From assembly GCA_002478685.1 (NCBI GenBank), contig DLPY01000064.1, positions 1-18,597 of the forward strand: a stretch of 18,597 nucleotides of DNA. The letters are read 5' to 3'. Below are positions 1 through 8,229 of the stretch, in pieces. The notes beneath the pieces were generated by a model, which was not told the origin of the DNA, ran no database searches, and saw nothing but the letters and a program-made list of their open reading frames with translations. The DNA is from Flavobacteriaceae bacterium UBA7446 (GTDB lineage: Bacteria; Bacteroidota; Bacteroidia; Flavobacteriales; Flavobacteriaceae). Numbering within the stretch: the first letter of the stretch is position 1; every line of letters starts with the position of its first letter. A program made the position numbers and the translations under genes.

Positions 1-1424
1 GCAGATGCGGAAAGTTCATTGACCATAATCACAAGTGGCCCTTCCCAAAGCGTCTTTCCATCTGTATCTTTAAGCACCTTACTTTTTTCAGACGTAGACT
101 TTACCTGAACCACAGGGCCTTCATCGATAAAAAACCCCACTATATCAACCACCGTTTGCAACGAACCGCCACCGTTATTTCTCAAATCAATAACAAGTCC
201 ATTCATCCCTTGTTTTTTCAATCGAATAATTTCCTGCTGCATGTCTTTTGCAGCGTTGCGCTCTTTGTAATCCTTAAAATCAATGTAGAATTTTGGTAAG
301 TGGATTAGTCCATACGACAGCCCTGCCTTTTTAATAATTGTGGATTTCAAATACGATTCCTCCATGACAACCATATCACGGTTGATTGAAACTTCCTCTA
401 CAGTTCCATCCACTTTTTTTACAGTGAGGAACACCGTAGTTCCTGCAGGGCCTTTTATAAGCTCAATGGCATCGTCTAGGCGCATAGACTGTACGTCAAC
501 CGGATCACCTTCCTGTTGTCTGACCATCATAATTTGATCGCCAACCTCGATTGACTGATCTAGCCATAAAGGACCTCCAGAAATAATTTCTACAATTTTT
601 ATTGCTTGATTTCGCTTGGTTAATCTTGCACCAATACCTTCGTATTTTCCAGAAATAGAAGTATCAAATCTGTCTTTATCTACAGGAGCAAAGTACACCG
701 AGTGCGGGTCAAACTGCGAAACAAAAGCATTCAAATAGGTGCCAAACCAATCTTCCTGCCTTAAATCACCCATAAGTGAGAAGTAATTTTTAAGATTTTC
801 ACGTGTAATATTACGGGCTTCAACTTCCAATTCTGCAAATGTTTTTGGTGTGTAAGTAGCGTCTTTTTCTACTCTTTTTTCTTCCTCCTCTTGTTTACTA
901 TGTAAAATATTTAGCGTTGAAAACTTGAGTTGCTTACGCCATTTTTCGGTGCGATGACGCAGCGTAAGCGCATAATCTTGTTCAACGTAATTGAGATCAA
1001 TTTCTTCATTTTTGGAATAGTCAAAGGGCTTTTCCAACAACTCGGCATAAAATAATTCTGCTTCTGCTATACGCTCAAGATAGCGTGCATACACCAAATC
1101 AAAAAAGTCTGTATTCAAACTTCGAAATTCATCGTCAAGAGCATATTTGTATCTATTAAATTGAATAATATCCTTCTTTAAAAAATACCTTTTTTGTCCA
1201 TCAAGTGCTTCTAAGAATGTGGCGTGGAGTTTTTCAGATAGATTGTTATTTATAATTTTTGGAGAAAAATGACCTCTTTGCATAAAATATGTGATAAGCT
1301 CCATGAGCAACTTATCTTTGGATGCAGTGTTGGAAAAACTGTGATTCACAGGCGCATTGAAACGTGTCCACGCAACAAATACTAAGGCAACTAAAATTAG
1401 GGGAACTAAAATTTTCTTTCTCAT
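1..1424 (-). CDS. prc: C-terminal processing (tail-specific) protease Prc/Tsp, S41 family, partial (C-terminus outside window)
   Basis: Periplasmic serine protease of the Tsp/Prc type, which degrades or trims envelope proteins from their C-termini. The ATG at 1424 opens a frame that stays open to the window edge (474 complete codons). Residues 1-20 form a Lys-rich start plus hydrophobic signal or anchor segment. A long helical N-terminal part follows, with charged stretches such as KQEEEEKRVEK, then a PDZ domain whose ligand loop reads YEGIGA (Gly263-Gly265, about residues 257-345), then the start of the S41 catalytic domain with DLRNNGGGS. The last visible residues are NELSAS; by alignment with E. 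coli Tsp (SASASE) Ser474, the last full codon, is the nucleophile. The catalytic lysine lies beyond the edge. It is transcribed away from surE and shares a 127-base upstream region with it. Family assignment is sure; completeness cannot be judged. Confidence 0.95.
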   Translation of the reverse strand, partial: MRKKILVPLILVALVFVAWTRFNAPVNHSFSNTASKDKLLMELITYFMQRGHFSPKIINNNLSEKLHATFLEALDGQKRYFLKKDIIQFNRYKYALDDEFRSLNTDFFDLVYARYLERIAEAELFYAELLEKPFDYSKNEEIDLNYVEQDYALTLRHRTEKWRKQLKFSTLNILHSKQEEEEKRVEKDATYTPKTFAELEVEARNITRENLKNYFSLMGDLRQEDWFGTYLNAFVSQFDPHSVYFAPVDKDRFDTSISGKYEGIGARLTKRNQAIKIVEIISGGPLWLDQSIEVGDQIMMVRQQEGDPVDVQSMRLDDAIELIKGPAGTTVFLTVKKVDGTVEEVSINRDMVVMEESYLKSTIIKKAGLSYGLIHLPKFYIDFKDYKERNAAKDMQQEIIRLKKQGMNGLVIDLRNNGGGSLQTVVDIVGFFIDEGPVVQVKSTSEKSKVLKDTDGKTLWEGPLVIMVNELSAS

Positions 1425-1551
1425 ATGTGTCTCTGATAGCGTGGTTAAATGTACTACTTTTTGTTAATTTTATGATAAGTCCTCGATAATCATCCCAAAT
1501 TAAACCTAAATCACGCTGTCATTGTGTATTTTTAATTTTCAATTAACAAAA

Positions 1552-2319
1552 ATGAAAAAACCACTTATTTTAGTTACCAACGATGACGGAATTAGCGCGC
1601 CAGGTCTGCGAAACCTAATAAAAGTCATGACCACCATTGGCGATGTGGTGGTAGTTGCACCGGATAGTCCACAATCTGGAATGGGACATGCCATTACCAT
1701 CAACAACACATTAAGATGTAGTAAGCTAACTATTGACGACGGTACACAAACCGAATACGCCTGTTCGGGTACCCCTGCCGATTGTGTAAAAATGGGTGTG
1801 CACGAAATCCTAAAGCGCAAACCCGATTTATGTGTTTCGGGAATCAATCACGGTTCTAATTCATCAATTAACGTTATTTATTCAGGCACCATGAGTGCTG
1901 CCGTAGAAGCGGGTATTGAAGGCATCCCGGCTATCGGCTTTTCACTACTAGACTATGCATGGAATGCCGATTTTTCACAAGTAACCTCTTTTGTTAAGCG
2001 TATTACCGAATCGGCACTAGCCAACGGAATTCCTGAGGGTGTTGTGCTAAATGTAAACCTACCTAAACTTCCCGAAAAAGAGATTAAAGGCATTCGCATT
2101 TGCCGTCAAGCCATGGCGTATTGGGTAGAAGAATTTGACAAACGAAACGACCCAACAGGAAAAGAATATTATTGGTTAACAGGAAAATTTATCAATGAGG
2201 ACAAAGGCGAAGATACAGACGAATGGGCACTCGAAAACGGCTACGTCAGTGTGGTTCCCGTGCATTTTGACATGACAGCGCATCACAGTATTCAAAAACT
2301 AAACACTTGGGATTTTTAA
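1552..2319 (+). CDS. surE: 5'/3'-nucleotidase SurE
   Basis: Metal-dependent nucleoside monophosphate phosphatase (SurE family, EC 3.1.3.5), cytoplasmic, 255 residues, the usual family length. The N-terminal LVTNDDG motif supplies metal ligands Asp11 and Asp12; Ser42 in PQSGMGHA and Asn99 in SGINHGSN match the other two ligands known from Thermotoga SurE. An in-frame ATG exists 30 bases upstream (1522), but the ATG at 1552 is preferred because it places the conserved beta-strand KPLILVTNDDG directly at the N-terminus, as in the family; the extra ten residues look like translated leader. It is the first gene of a plus-strand cluster running to comEC. The small membrane-protein gene begins 8 bases after its stop. 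No convincing promoter was found in the upstream 127 bases, only A+T-rich sequence. Confidence 0.96.
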   Translation: MKKPLILVTNDDGISAPGLRNLIKVMTTIGDVVVVAPDSPQSGMGHAITINNTLRCSKLTIDDGTQTEYACSGTPADCVKMGVHEILKRKPDLCVSGINHGSNSSINVIYSGTMSAAVEAGIEGIPAIGFSLLDYAWNADFSQVTSFVKRITESALANGIPEGVVLNVNLPKLPEKEIKGIRICRQAMAYWVEEFDKRNDPTGKEYYWLTGKFINEDKGEDTDEWALENGYVSVVPVHFDMTAHHSIQKLNTWDF

Positions 2320-2327
2320 CATTGTCT

Positions 2328-2579
2328 ATGCGTTTGGGCGTACTTATTGGAATTGGTCTACCCGCTTTTTTGTTGGGTATTGTTTTAATTGTTTTTGACA
2401 CGCAAGGGAAAGAAATACAATCCGCTACCTTGGCTGGGCTTGCTGCCCTTACTGCTGTTCCAAACCTGTTGCTCTTTTTTTGGGCGCTACGAAAAAATAA
2501 AGACACCATGGCTTATGGTATTCTTCTGGGCTGCATCTTGTGGGCTTTGTTTAACTTTGGCATAAAGTTTTTTGGATGA
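2328..2579 (+). CDS. Small three-helix membrane protein of unknown function
   Basis: I do not recognise this protein. From the ATG at 2328 it has 83 residues and is almost entirely membrane: helix 1 about residues 3-23 (Gly/Leu/Ile-rich), helix 2 about 34-56 (starting after a DTQGKEIQ loop), a short basic loop RKNKD, and helix 3 about 62-82. A TTG at 2307 in the same frame would add seven residues and overlap the end of surE; the ATG is preferred because it starts directly at the first helix. Its TGA overlaps the lpxB ATG (ATGA at 2576-2579), which points to translational coupling with lipid A synthesis. Role unknown; the position between surE and lpxB suggests an envelope-related job, but that is only context. 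Real gene status is supported by its tight fit between the two neighbours and its clean helix pattern. Confidence 0.82.
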   Translation: MRLGVLIGIGLPAFLLGIVLIVFDTQGKEIQSATLAGLAALTAVPNLLLFFWALRKNKDTMAYGILLGCILWALFNFGIKFFG

Positions 2580-3682
2580 GATATTACGTCATTGCAGGAG
2601 AAGCATCGGGCGATTTGCACGGTGCAAACATGCTCAAAGCATTACAGGGTAAAGACCCAACCGCAGTGATCAGGGCTTGGGGTGGTGATCGCATGCAAGC
2701 CGAAGGCGCAACATTAGTAAAACACTACCGCGATTTGGCATTTATGGGCTTTTGGGAAGTTGCCAAAAACCTACGCACCATTCTGAACAATATTAAACTT
2801 TGTAAAGAGGATATTGCAAAATTTAAACCAGATGCATTAATATTAATCGATTACCCGGGGTTTAATTTACGTATTGCCGAGTGGGCAAAAGCGCAGCGCA
2901 TCCCGGTGCATTACTACATAAGTCCACAAGTATGGGCATGGAAAGAAAATAGGGTGAAATTGATGGCTCGAGTTATTGATTACTTATATATCATTCTGCC
3001 TTTTGAAAAGCCTTTTTTTGAAGAAAAACACTGCATTCCCGTTGATTTTGTAGGACATCCGCTATTAGACGAATTGTCCCATTTTGATACAGGTTCAGAA
3101 GTCAATTTTAGAAAACAACATAAGTTACCCAAAGACAAACCCATCATTGCTTTACTTCCTGGGAGCAGAACCCAAGAGGTAAAAAAAATGCTAGATGTGA
3201 TGGTAGCAACCGCCAAACAATTTCCCGATTATTGTTTTGTAGTGGCTGCAGCACCGCATCTAATCGATTCGCTTTTTGAAGGCTTACCCGTATATGTTGT
3301 TAGAAATGATACCTACACTCTTTTAGCTCATGCCGCAGCGGCGTTGGTCACTAGTGGAACAGCAACCCTAGAAACAGCACTTTTTGAAGTGCCACAAGTG
3401 GTATGCTACAAAACCAGTGCGTTGAGCTACGCCATTGGAAAGCAAGTGGTCAAATTACCGTATATCTCGTTAGTAAATCTAATTTTAGATAAAAACGCCG
3501 TTCCCGAACGTATCCAATCGGATTGCAACTCAAAACAATTAGCAACAGATTTAGCAGAAATTTTGACTGGTGTAAAGCGACAAGCGCAACTTGACGCCTA
3601 CAAAACATTAAAGGAAAAATTAGGCGGAAGTGGCGCAAGTGCTGCTGTTGCCAAATTAATTTTGGAACGAACTCATGCGTAA
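2576..3682 (+). CDS. lpxB: Lipid-A-disaccharide synthase LpxB
   Basis: Glycosyltransferase family 19 enzyme that joins UDP-2,3-diacylglucosamine and lipid X to make lipid A disaccharide-1-phosphate at the inner face of the inner membrane. It has 368 residues, close to the usual 370-390. Diagnostic stretches appear in order: GEASGDLHGA (residues 8-17), GGDRMQAEG, DYPGFNLRIA, YYISPQVWAWKENRV, LPGSRTQEV, and the UDP-binding region SGTATLETALFEVPQVVCYK. The start overlaps the stop of the small membrane-protein gene, and the end overlaps the lipoprotein gene by 8 bases (3675-3682), so the three are surely co-transcribed. Presence of LpxB shows a lipid A-containing outer membrane. No odd features. 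Confidence 0.97.
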   Translation: MRYYVIAGEASGDLHGANMLKALQGKDPTAVIRAWGGDRMQAEGATLVKHYRDLAFMGFWEVAKNLRTILNNIKLCKEDIAKFKPDALILIDYPGFNLRIAEWAKAQRIPVHYYISPQVWAWKENRVKLMARVIDYLYIILPFEKPFFEEKHCIPVDFVGHPLLDELSHFDTGSEVNFRKQHKLPKDKPIIALLPGSRTQEVKKMLDVMVATAKQFPDYCFVVAAAPHLIDSLFEGLPVYVVRNDTYTLLAHAAAALVTSGTATLETALFEVPQVVCYKTSALSYAIGKQVVKLPYISLVNLILDKNAVPERIQSDCNSKQLATDLAEILTGVKRQAQLDAYKTLKEKLGGSGASAAVAKLILERTHA

Positions 3683-4136
3683 TTTTATTTTTATACTACT
3701 TGCCGTGAGTCTTGTAAGCTGCGGTAGTTTTAGAAAAGGCACCAAAATGAAACCGCGCGATGGTGTGGTATATTATGCCAAAGGGTATTTGGGAACACCC
3801 TATGTCTATGGTGGAAACACCAAAGGTGGCATTGATTGCTCTGGATTGATTCACAACGCTTTTCGTCAGCAGGGTGTTCGAGTACCTAGAACCGTACACG
3901 AATTGCGAAAAAAAGGGAAACGTATTTCAGTTGATCGAGCAAAAAAGGGAGATATTGTCTTTTTTAGAACATCTAAAAAGCGAAGACTAACCCACGCTGG
4001 TATTGTGGTAAGCACAAAAGGTGGTGTTCCGCAATTTATTCATGCATCCACATCAAAGGGGGTGATGGTTTCTTCATTAGATTCTAGCTATTGGAAAAAG
4101 GTGTATGCCCAAACCCGAAGACTGCTCAAAAAATAA
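3675..4136 (+). CDS. NlpC/P60 (C40) family cell-wall peptidase lipoprotein
   Basis: Exported lipoprotein of 153 residues with a single NlpC/P60 domain, expected to cut peptide stems of peptidoglycan (gamma-D-glutamyl-diaminopimelate bonds in characterised relatives). The N-terminus is a lipoprotein signal: a hydrophobic run followed by lipobox LVSC with Cys16 as the lipidated residue. The catalytic triad is intact: Cys55 in GGIDCSG, His107 in THAGI and His123 in FIHAS. There is no separate SH3 or LysM targeting domain, so it is a minimal, Spr/MepS-like enzyme. It overlaps lpxB by 8 bases and is followed after 17 bases by comEC. The exact bond cut cannot be read from sequence. Confidence 0.93.
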   Translation: MRNFIFILLAVSLVSCGSFRKGTKMKPRDGVVYYAKGYLGTPYVYGGNTKGGIDCSGLIHNAFRQQGVRVPRTVHELRKKGKRISVDRAKKGDIVFFRTSKKRRLTHAGIVVSTKGGVPQFIHASTSKGVMVSSLDSSYWKKVYAQTRRLLKK

Positions 4137-4147
4137 TTTTTGTAATT

Positions 4148-4161
4148 TGAGGCATGCCTCA
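4148..4161. repeat. Perfect 14-base palindrome spanning the comEC start codon
   Basis: TGAGGCATGCCTCA reads the same on both strands, and the comEC ATG sits in its middle (4154-4156). It could be a protein-binding site or a weak hairpin (TGAG/CTCA arms, six-base loop) around the start codon, or chance. Confidence 0.5.
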
Positions 4162-6070
4162 TCCAAGTACACCAATAGCAGTTATTGCACTATCGCTTAG
4201 CGCGGGAATTCTGCTGTCTGAAACAGGATTCGAGCCTTCTTTTTTTCTATTTGTTGCAAGCACAGCCGCGTTGATTTATTGTCACGCTAAACAATGGAAA
4301 AGGCTTTTTTTGTTTGCTAGTTGCGCATGTTTTTTATTGTTGGGAACGATACGATACAAACCACCAAATGTAACTGTTAGTTCAAAGCCAAATCATTATA
4401 CCATTAAAATCAAAACAGTACAAAACACTACCGCTTTTGGATATCAATATGTGGTAAAAACAACGCAGAACGAAAATGCGCTTCTCCAAACAAACTTGGA
4501 GAACAAATTTACTGTTGGCGACCTCCTTTTGGTGCATGGAACATTTGTTCCGATAGCACCTCCAAAAAACCCAACGGATTTTGACTTTAAAACCTATATG
4601 CGTCATAAAGGTGTTTCACGAAAACTGGTGCTTACAAATGAGGTTTTTATTCCGATTGGGCACAAATCAAGTGTAAAAAGTTGGGCGTTTGCCGTACAAC
4701 AAAAACTGATTTCAAAACTGAAAAAAACTTCTTTGCGAAAAGGCAGCAAAGCTTTGGTTATGGCACTTGTCTTGGGAAATAAAAAAGAACTAACGGAGCA
4801 ACGTATCCAACAGTATCAGCGGGCAGGTGCCATGCACCTACTGGCAATTTCTGGACTGCATATCGGCGTGGTGTTGCTGTTACTCCGCTTTTTAGTGGCA
4901 CCCCTAAAACGAATTCGGTATGGAACTGTTTTGGCAGCGTTATTACCTATTGTTTTTTTGTGGTGTTTTGCACTTATAACAGGAGCAGCAGCATCTGTCA
5001 TTCGGGCAGTAACCATGTTTTCTTTCTTGCAGATTGGACTTGCCCTAAAACGAAAAAACACGCGAATGCAAGGCGTTTGGGTCAGTTTTGTAGTGTTACT
5101 TTTTGTGCAACCACAACTACTTTTTGACGTTGGGTTTCAACTAAGTTACGCAGCTGTTTTTGGTATTGTATGGATGATGCCACATTGGCAACGCTTGTTC
5201 GTGAAAAAAAATCTTTTGTTGCGGTATGTAGCTGCACTTATTGGTATTGGCGGCATTGCGCAGTTGTCCGTTTTACCACTGAGTTTGTTCTATTTTCATC
5301 AATTTCCCATGCTGTTTTGGCTAAGTAACCTGGTGCTTATTCCCTTTGTTGGAGGTATCATTATGTTTGGAATTGGGTGTGTTGTGATGAGTTTTTTTTC
5401 ATCAGCAGACTGGTTTTTTACTTTAGCAGATACCGTGTTTTGGGGCTATCAATGGGTCGTGGCGTGGATTGCACAATGGGAAGGTTTTTTTGTGGAATAC
5501 ATTCCATTTAGAGCCATTGATGCATTACTGCTTGGTATGACTATTTTGGTTTTATTTTATCTGTTGCAATCTCCAAAAAAATATAGAATTGTGTTGTTTG
5601 GAATGCTCAGTTTAATATTTCATGCACAATTGTATTTAGACTGGGAAAAACCGCCAAAAGCAACCATCACACAATTGTATAAAAATTCATTGCTATTGAT
5701 AGCGGATAATGATAATGTTATCGCAATAGCAGCTAACCAAACACCTAAAGCGAAACGTATGGCTCAACAATTTAAACAACGCTATCGCCTAAAAAACATC
5801 AGATATCAACCCATTCAACACGCATACACCAACCTGCTCATAGTAGATAGTTTGGGGGTTTATCGAGGAATGGGAACCTACCAATCTGTATTGCTTCGAC
5901 AAAGTCCAAAAATACATTTGGAAGAACTGATTGATAGTATTGCACCACAAATTATTATCGCAGACGGTAGCAACTTTCCCTCTTTTGTGGAGCGGTGGCA
6001 AAAAACCTGTGCAGCAAAGGGTATCCGTTTTCACGCTACGGCAACACAAGGGGCTTATCCTTTAAACTGA
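4154..6070 (+). CDS. comEC: ComEC/Rec2-family DNA uptake channel protein
   Basis: Polytopic inner-membrane protein of the ComEC/Rec2 family, which passes single-stranded DNA into the cytoplasm during natural transformation. It has 638 residues. Two N-terminal helices are followed by an extracytoplasmic beta-rich part (about residues 60-170, DUF4131-like, with GDLLLVHGTF). Next comes the competence domain with the hallmark LLAISGLHIGVV (Leu230-Gly238 region) and about eight to ten hydrophobic segments to residue 490. The last 140 residues correspond to the place where longer ComEC proteins carry a metallo-beta-lactamase-like domain, but no HxHxDH motif is present, so any nuclease site is absent or degenerate. 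The ATG sits at the centre of a 14-base palindrome (4148-4161). Its last 16 bases overlap the end of the convergent thioredoxin-like gene. Other competence genes are not in the window. Confidence 0.92.
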   Translation: MPHPSTPIAVIALSLSAGILLSETGFEPSFFLFVASTAALIYCHAKQWKRLFLFASCACFLLLGTIRYKPPNVTVSSKPNHYTIKIKTVQNTTAFGYQYVVKTTQNENALLQTNLENKFTVGDLLLVHGTFVPIAPPKNPTDFDFKTYMRHKGVSRKLVLTNEVFIPIGHKSSVKSWAFAVQQKLISKLKKTSLRKGSKALVMALVLGNKKELTEQRIQQYQRAGAMHLLAISGLHIGVVLLLLRFLVAPLKRIRYGTVLAALLPIVFLWCFALITGAAASVIRAVTMFSFLQIGLALKRKNTRMQGVWVSFVVLLFVQPQLLFDVGFQLSYAAVFGIVWMMPHWQRLFVKKNLLLRYVAALIGIGGIAQLSVLPLSLFYFHQFPMLFWLSNLVLIPFVGGIIMFGIGCVVMSFFSSADWFFTLADTVFWGYQWVVAWIAQWEGFFVEYIPFRAIDALLLGMTILVLFYLLQSPKKYRIVLFGMLSLIFHAQLYLDWEKPPKATITQLYKNSLLLIADNDNVIAIAANQTPKAKRMAQQFKQRYRLKNIRYQPIQHAYTNLLIVDSLGVYRGMGTYQSVLLRQSPKIHLEELIDSIAPQIIIADGSNFPSFVERWQKTCAAKGIRFHATATQGAYPLN

Positions 6071-6606
6071 TACTTAAAATTTTTGATGTACGCCGTGAAA
6101 TCTTCTTGAGATTTGATGCTTTTGTAGTCTTGCTTATGGATTAGTTTGAGGTAAATCTCAATCTGCTTCGGATTTAAATACCCTACAATGGGGGTAATAT
6201 AATTCCCTTTTTCATCAAAAAACACAAGTGTTGGATAACCAGAAACTCTCAAGTAACGGGTGAAGTTATGCGTGGCGTTACGGGACTTGGCGCGTTTTGG
6301 GTCAAAATATGGATTGTCAAAGGTTTGCCCTTGATAAGTTAATTTCTCATTACCTTCAGCGTTGAATTTTACAGGATAAAAATGGGTGTTCAAATATGCA
6401 CTCACGTCGTCATTTCCAAAGGTGTTTTTATCTAGCAGTTTACACGGACCGCACCAAACCGTGTAAGCATCCAGCATAATGGGTTTAGGGGTTTTCTTTT
6501 GAGCTGCCAATGCTTCATCAAGAGAGTACCATTTTACTTGGGCAAAACATGTAGAACTAAATAAAAGTAAGAAGAAAAAGGGTACACTTTTTTTAATGGA
6601 TACCAT
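6055..6606 (-). CDS. Exported thioredoxin-like protein (WCGPC)
   Basis: A 183-residue periplasmic thioredoxin-fold protein. Residues 1-22 form a signal peptide (basic start, Phe/Leu-rich core, likely cleavage FA/QV). The mature part has an N-terminal helix, then the redox motif WCGPC (Cys52 and Cys55), and the cis-proline in SGYPTLVFF. Between them lies an insertion of roughly 30 residues (EGNEKLTYQGQTFDNPYF) not found in plain thioredoxin, as in the bacteroidetal thioredoxin_7 or DUF255-like group. The likely role is thiol-disulfide reduction or isomerisation of envelope proteins; the partner is unknown. It overlaps the end of the upstream POT transporter gene by 14 bases (6593-6606), so the two are probably one transcript, and it overlaps convergent comEC by 16 bases at its end. 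Confidence 0.9.
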   Translation of the reverse strand: MVSIKKSVPFFFLLLFSSTCFAQVKWYSLDEALAAQKKTPKPIMLDAYTVWCGPCKLLDKNTFGNDDVSAYLNTHFYPVKFNAEGNEKLTYQGQTFDNPYFDPKRAKSRNATHNFTRYLRVSGYPTLVFFDEKGNYITPIVGYLNPKQIEIYLKLIHKQDYKSIKSQEDFTAYIKNFKYQFKG

Positions 6607-8152
6607 GCATTTTGCGAATTAAAATAGGTTTTGATAATATCATCAAAATTCCTGCCAAAACAGGAATAATAAAGAAAATTAAAAAGAAGTTAGAAAGACC
6701 ATAGGCTTCAGAAATTTTGTCTATATAACTACCTGTTTTACCACCTAAGTAGTTGGCAATGGCACTACATACAAACCAGAAACCAAACATTAGTCCAACA
6801 AGCTTGAGCGGAGCTAATTTACTAACATATGATAAACCAACTGGAGACACACATAATTCTCCCATCGTATGAAATAAATAGGCTAAAATCAGCCATATGA
6901 TACTTACACTAGCGGTTTCTGCACCCAAAGGAATACCCCAAGCGCCGAGAGCTAAAAAAGCAAAACCCGTACCCAGTAAAATAAGGCCAATAGCAAACTT
7001 TATAGGTCCGCTTGGATTTAATTTTGACGCCCAAATTTTAGAAAATAATGGTGCCAATAAAATGATAAACAATGAATTTAAAACCGAAAACCATGACGCT
7101 GGAATTTCAGTTGCCGTAGCAGCAAACTCACGATTAATCATCCAAATGACAATACTCCAAATAATCACAAAACTGGCTCCCAAAAACACATTAGAAAGCA
7201 AATAACTGCCTATCATTTTACGAAACAAGCCATATAAAACCACTGTAAGTATTACCATAGGAACCAAGGTAATTATTGTGTTTGAAACTTTAAAAATTAA
7301 CGAGGCATCGCCCACCAATGTTCGTTGGGTAAAGTCTTTGGCAAAAATGGTCATGGAACCACCTGCTTGTTCAAATGCCCACCAAAAGAAAATAGTAAAA
7401 ATAGAAAAAACAATAATGACAAGTAGCCTGTCCACTTCTACTTTCGTAAAACCATTGGAGGGAGATTTAGTTTCTTCAGTGGCATTATTAGCTGCAGCTA
7501 ATTTTTTTGGCGCTAATCCAATATTACCAAATATCTTTTGCGCAAACCAGAACTGCAACATTCCAAAAAACATAAAAATGCCAGCCAAACCAAAACCAAG
7601 GTGCCACCCTACTTTTTCGCCAATATAACCACACAACAAAATTCCTAAAAATGCACCTGCATTGATACCCATATAAAAAATAGTATAGCCGCCATCTTTA
7701 CGCTTATCACCATCTTTATACAACTGTCCTACAATAGACGAGATATTAGGTTTAAAAAATCCATTTCCAACAATCATTAATCCAAGACCAAGGTAGAAAA
7801 AGGATTCTGTAAAAGTTTCTAGTGCCATAGAAGCATGCCCAAGAGTCATAATGAATGCTCCCAACACGGTAGCATTGCGATATCCTAAAAATTTATCTGC
7901 TAAAAAACCACCTAAAATTGGGGTCAAATATACTAAGCCCGTGTACCACCCATACAAGACTAAGGCATCTTCACTAGACCATGCCCAGCCGTCATTCATA
8001 AGAGATGAGGTGAGAAAAAGCACCAAAATAGCGCGCATACCGTAGTAGCTAAAGCGCTCCCACATTTCGGTAAAAAATAAAACAAATAACCCTAAGGGAT
8101 GGCTAAGAATAGTACGTTGATTTAAGGCAGAACCGCCAAACTGTGCTTCCAT
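6593..8152 (-). CDS. Proton-dependent oligopeptide transporter (POT/PTR2 family, MFS)
   Basis: Inner-membrane proton-coupled importer of di- and tripeptides (POT family). It has 519 residues with about 14 hydrophobic segments, the usual number for bacterial members including the extra HA/HB pair. The first helix has the proton-coupling motif ExxER: Glu29, Glu32 and Arg33 in TEMWERFSYYGMR. The PTR2 signature FYMGINAGAF starts at Phe159. The second half contains FWWAFEQAGGS (a Trp/Glu region typical of helix 7) and the helix 10-11 segment FHTMGELCVSPVGLSYV. A stretch of about 25 polar residues near position 220 (Ala/Asn/Thr-rich) is the central cytoplasmic loop. It starts 77 bases from the divergent HMG-CoA reductase gene and is followed by the overlapping thioredoxin-like gene. 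Substrate range cannot be stated. Confidence 0.95.
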   Translation of the reverse strand: MEAQFGGSALNQRTILSHPLGLFVLFFTEMWERFSYYGMRAILVLFLTSSLMNDGWAWSSEDALVLYGWYTGLVYLTPILGGFLADKFLGYRNATVLGAFIMTLGHASMALETFTESFFYLGLGLMIVGNGFFKPNISSIVGQLYKDGDKRKDGGYTIFYMGINAGAFLGILLCGYIGEKVGWHLGFGLAGIFMFFGMLQFWFAQKIFGNIGLAPKKLAAANNATEETKSPSNGFTKVEVDRLLVIIVFSIFTIFFWWAFEQAGGSMTIFAKDFTQRTLVGDASLIFKVSNTIITLVPMVILTVVLYGLFRKMIGSYLLSNVFLGASFVIIWSIVIWMINREFAATATEIPASWFSVLNSLFIILLAPLFSKIWASKLNPSGPIKFAIGLILLGTGFAFLALGAWGIPLGAETASVSIIWLILAYLFHTMGELCVSPVGLSYVSKLAPLKLVGLMFGFWFVCSAIANYLGGKTGSYIDKISEAYGLSNFFLIFFIIPVLAGILMILSKPILIRKMHGIH

Positions 8153-8229
8153 AATTAAGTTGTTGTTGGGCTAATATAAGATTTTTGAGGGAATGATTAG
8201 AACTGTAAAGACATCCGTATCTTTACCCC

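Noticed and set aside
340..537. Plus-strand ORF inside the protease gene
   Set aside because: Lies fully within the long prc frame on the other strand, with low-complexity Ser/Thr composition; a shadow.
1425..1551. Divergent promoters between prc and surE
   Set aside because: Partial boxes such as TACATTTA (1453-1446, minus) and TAATTTTA exist but none has a matching -33 element at the right distance; not called.
6897..7628. Two plus-strand ORFs (102 and 116 codons) opposite the peptide transporter
   Set aside because: Antisense to a well-conserved membrane protein; Pro/Lys/Asn-rich composition with no family signal.
8153..8229. Promoters between the peptide transporter and HMG-CoA reductase genes
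   Set aside because: TATCTTTA (8218-8225) and, on the other strand, TATATTAG are one mismatch from the -7 consensus, but no -33 match was found; too weak to list.
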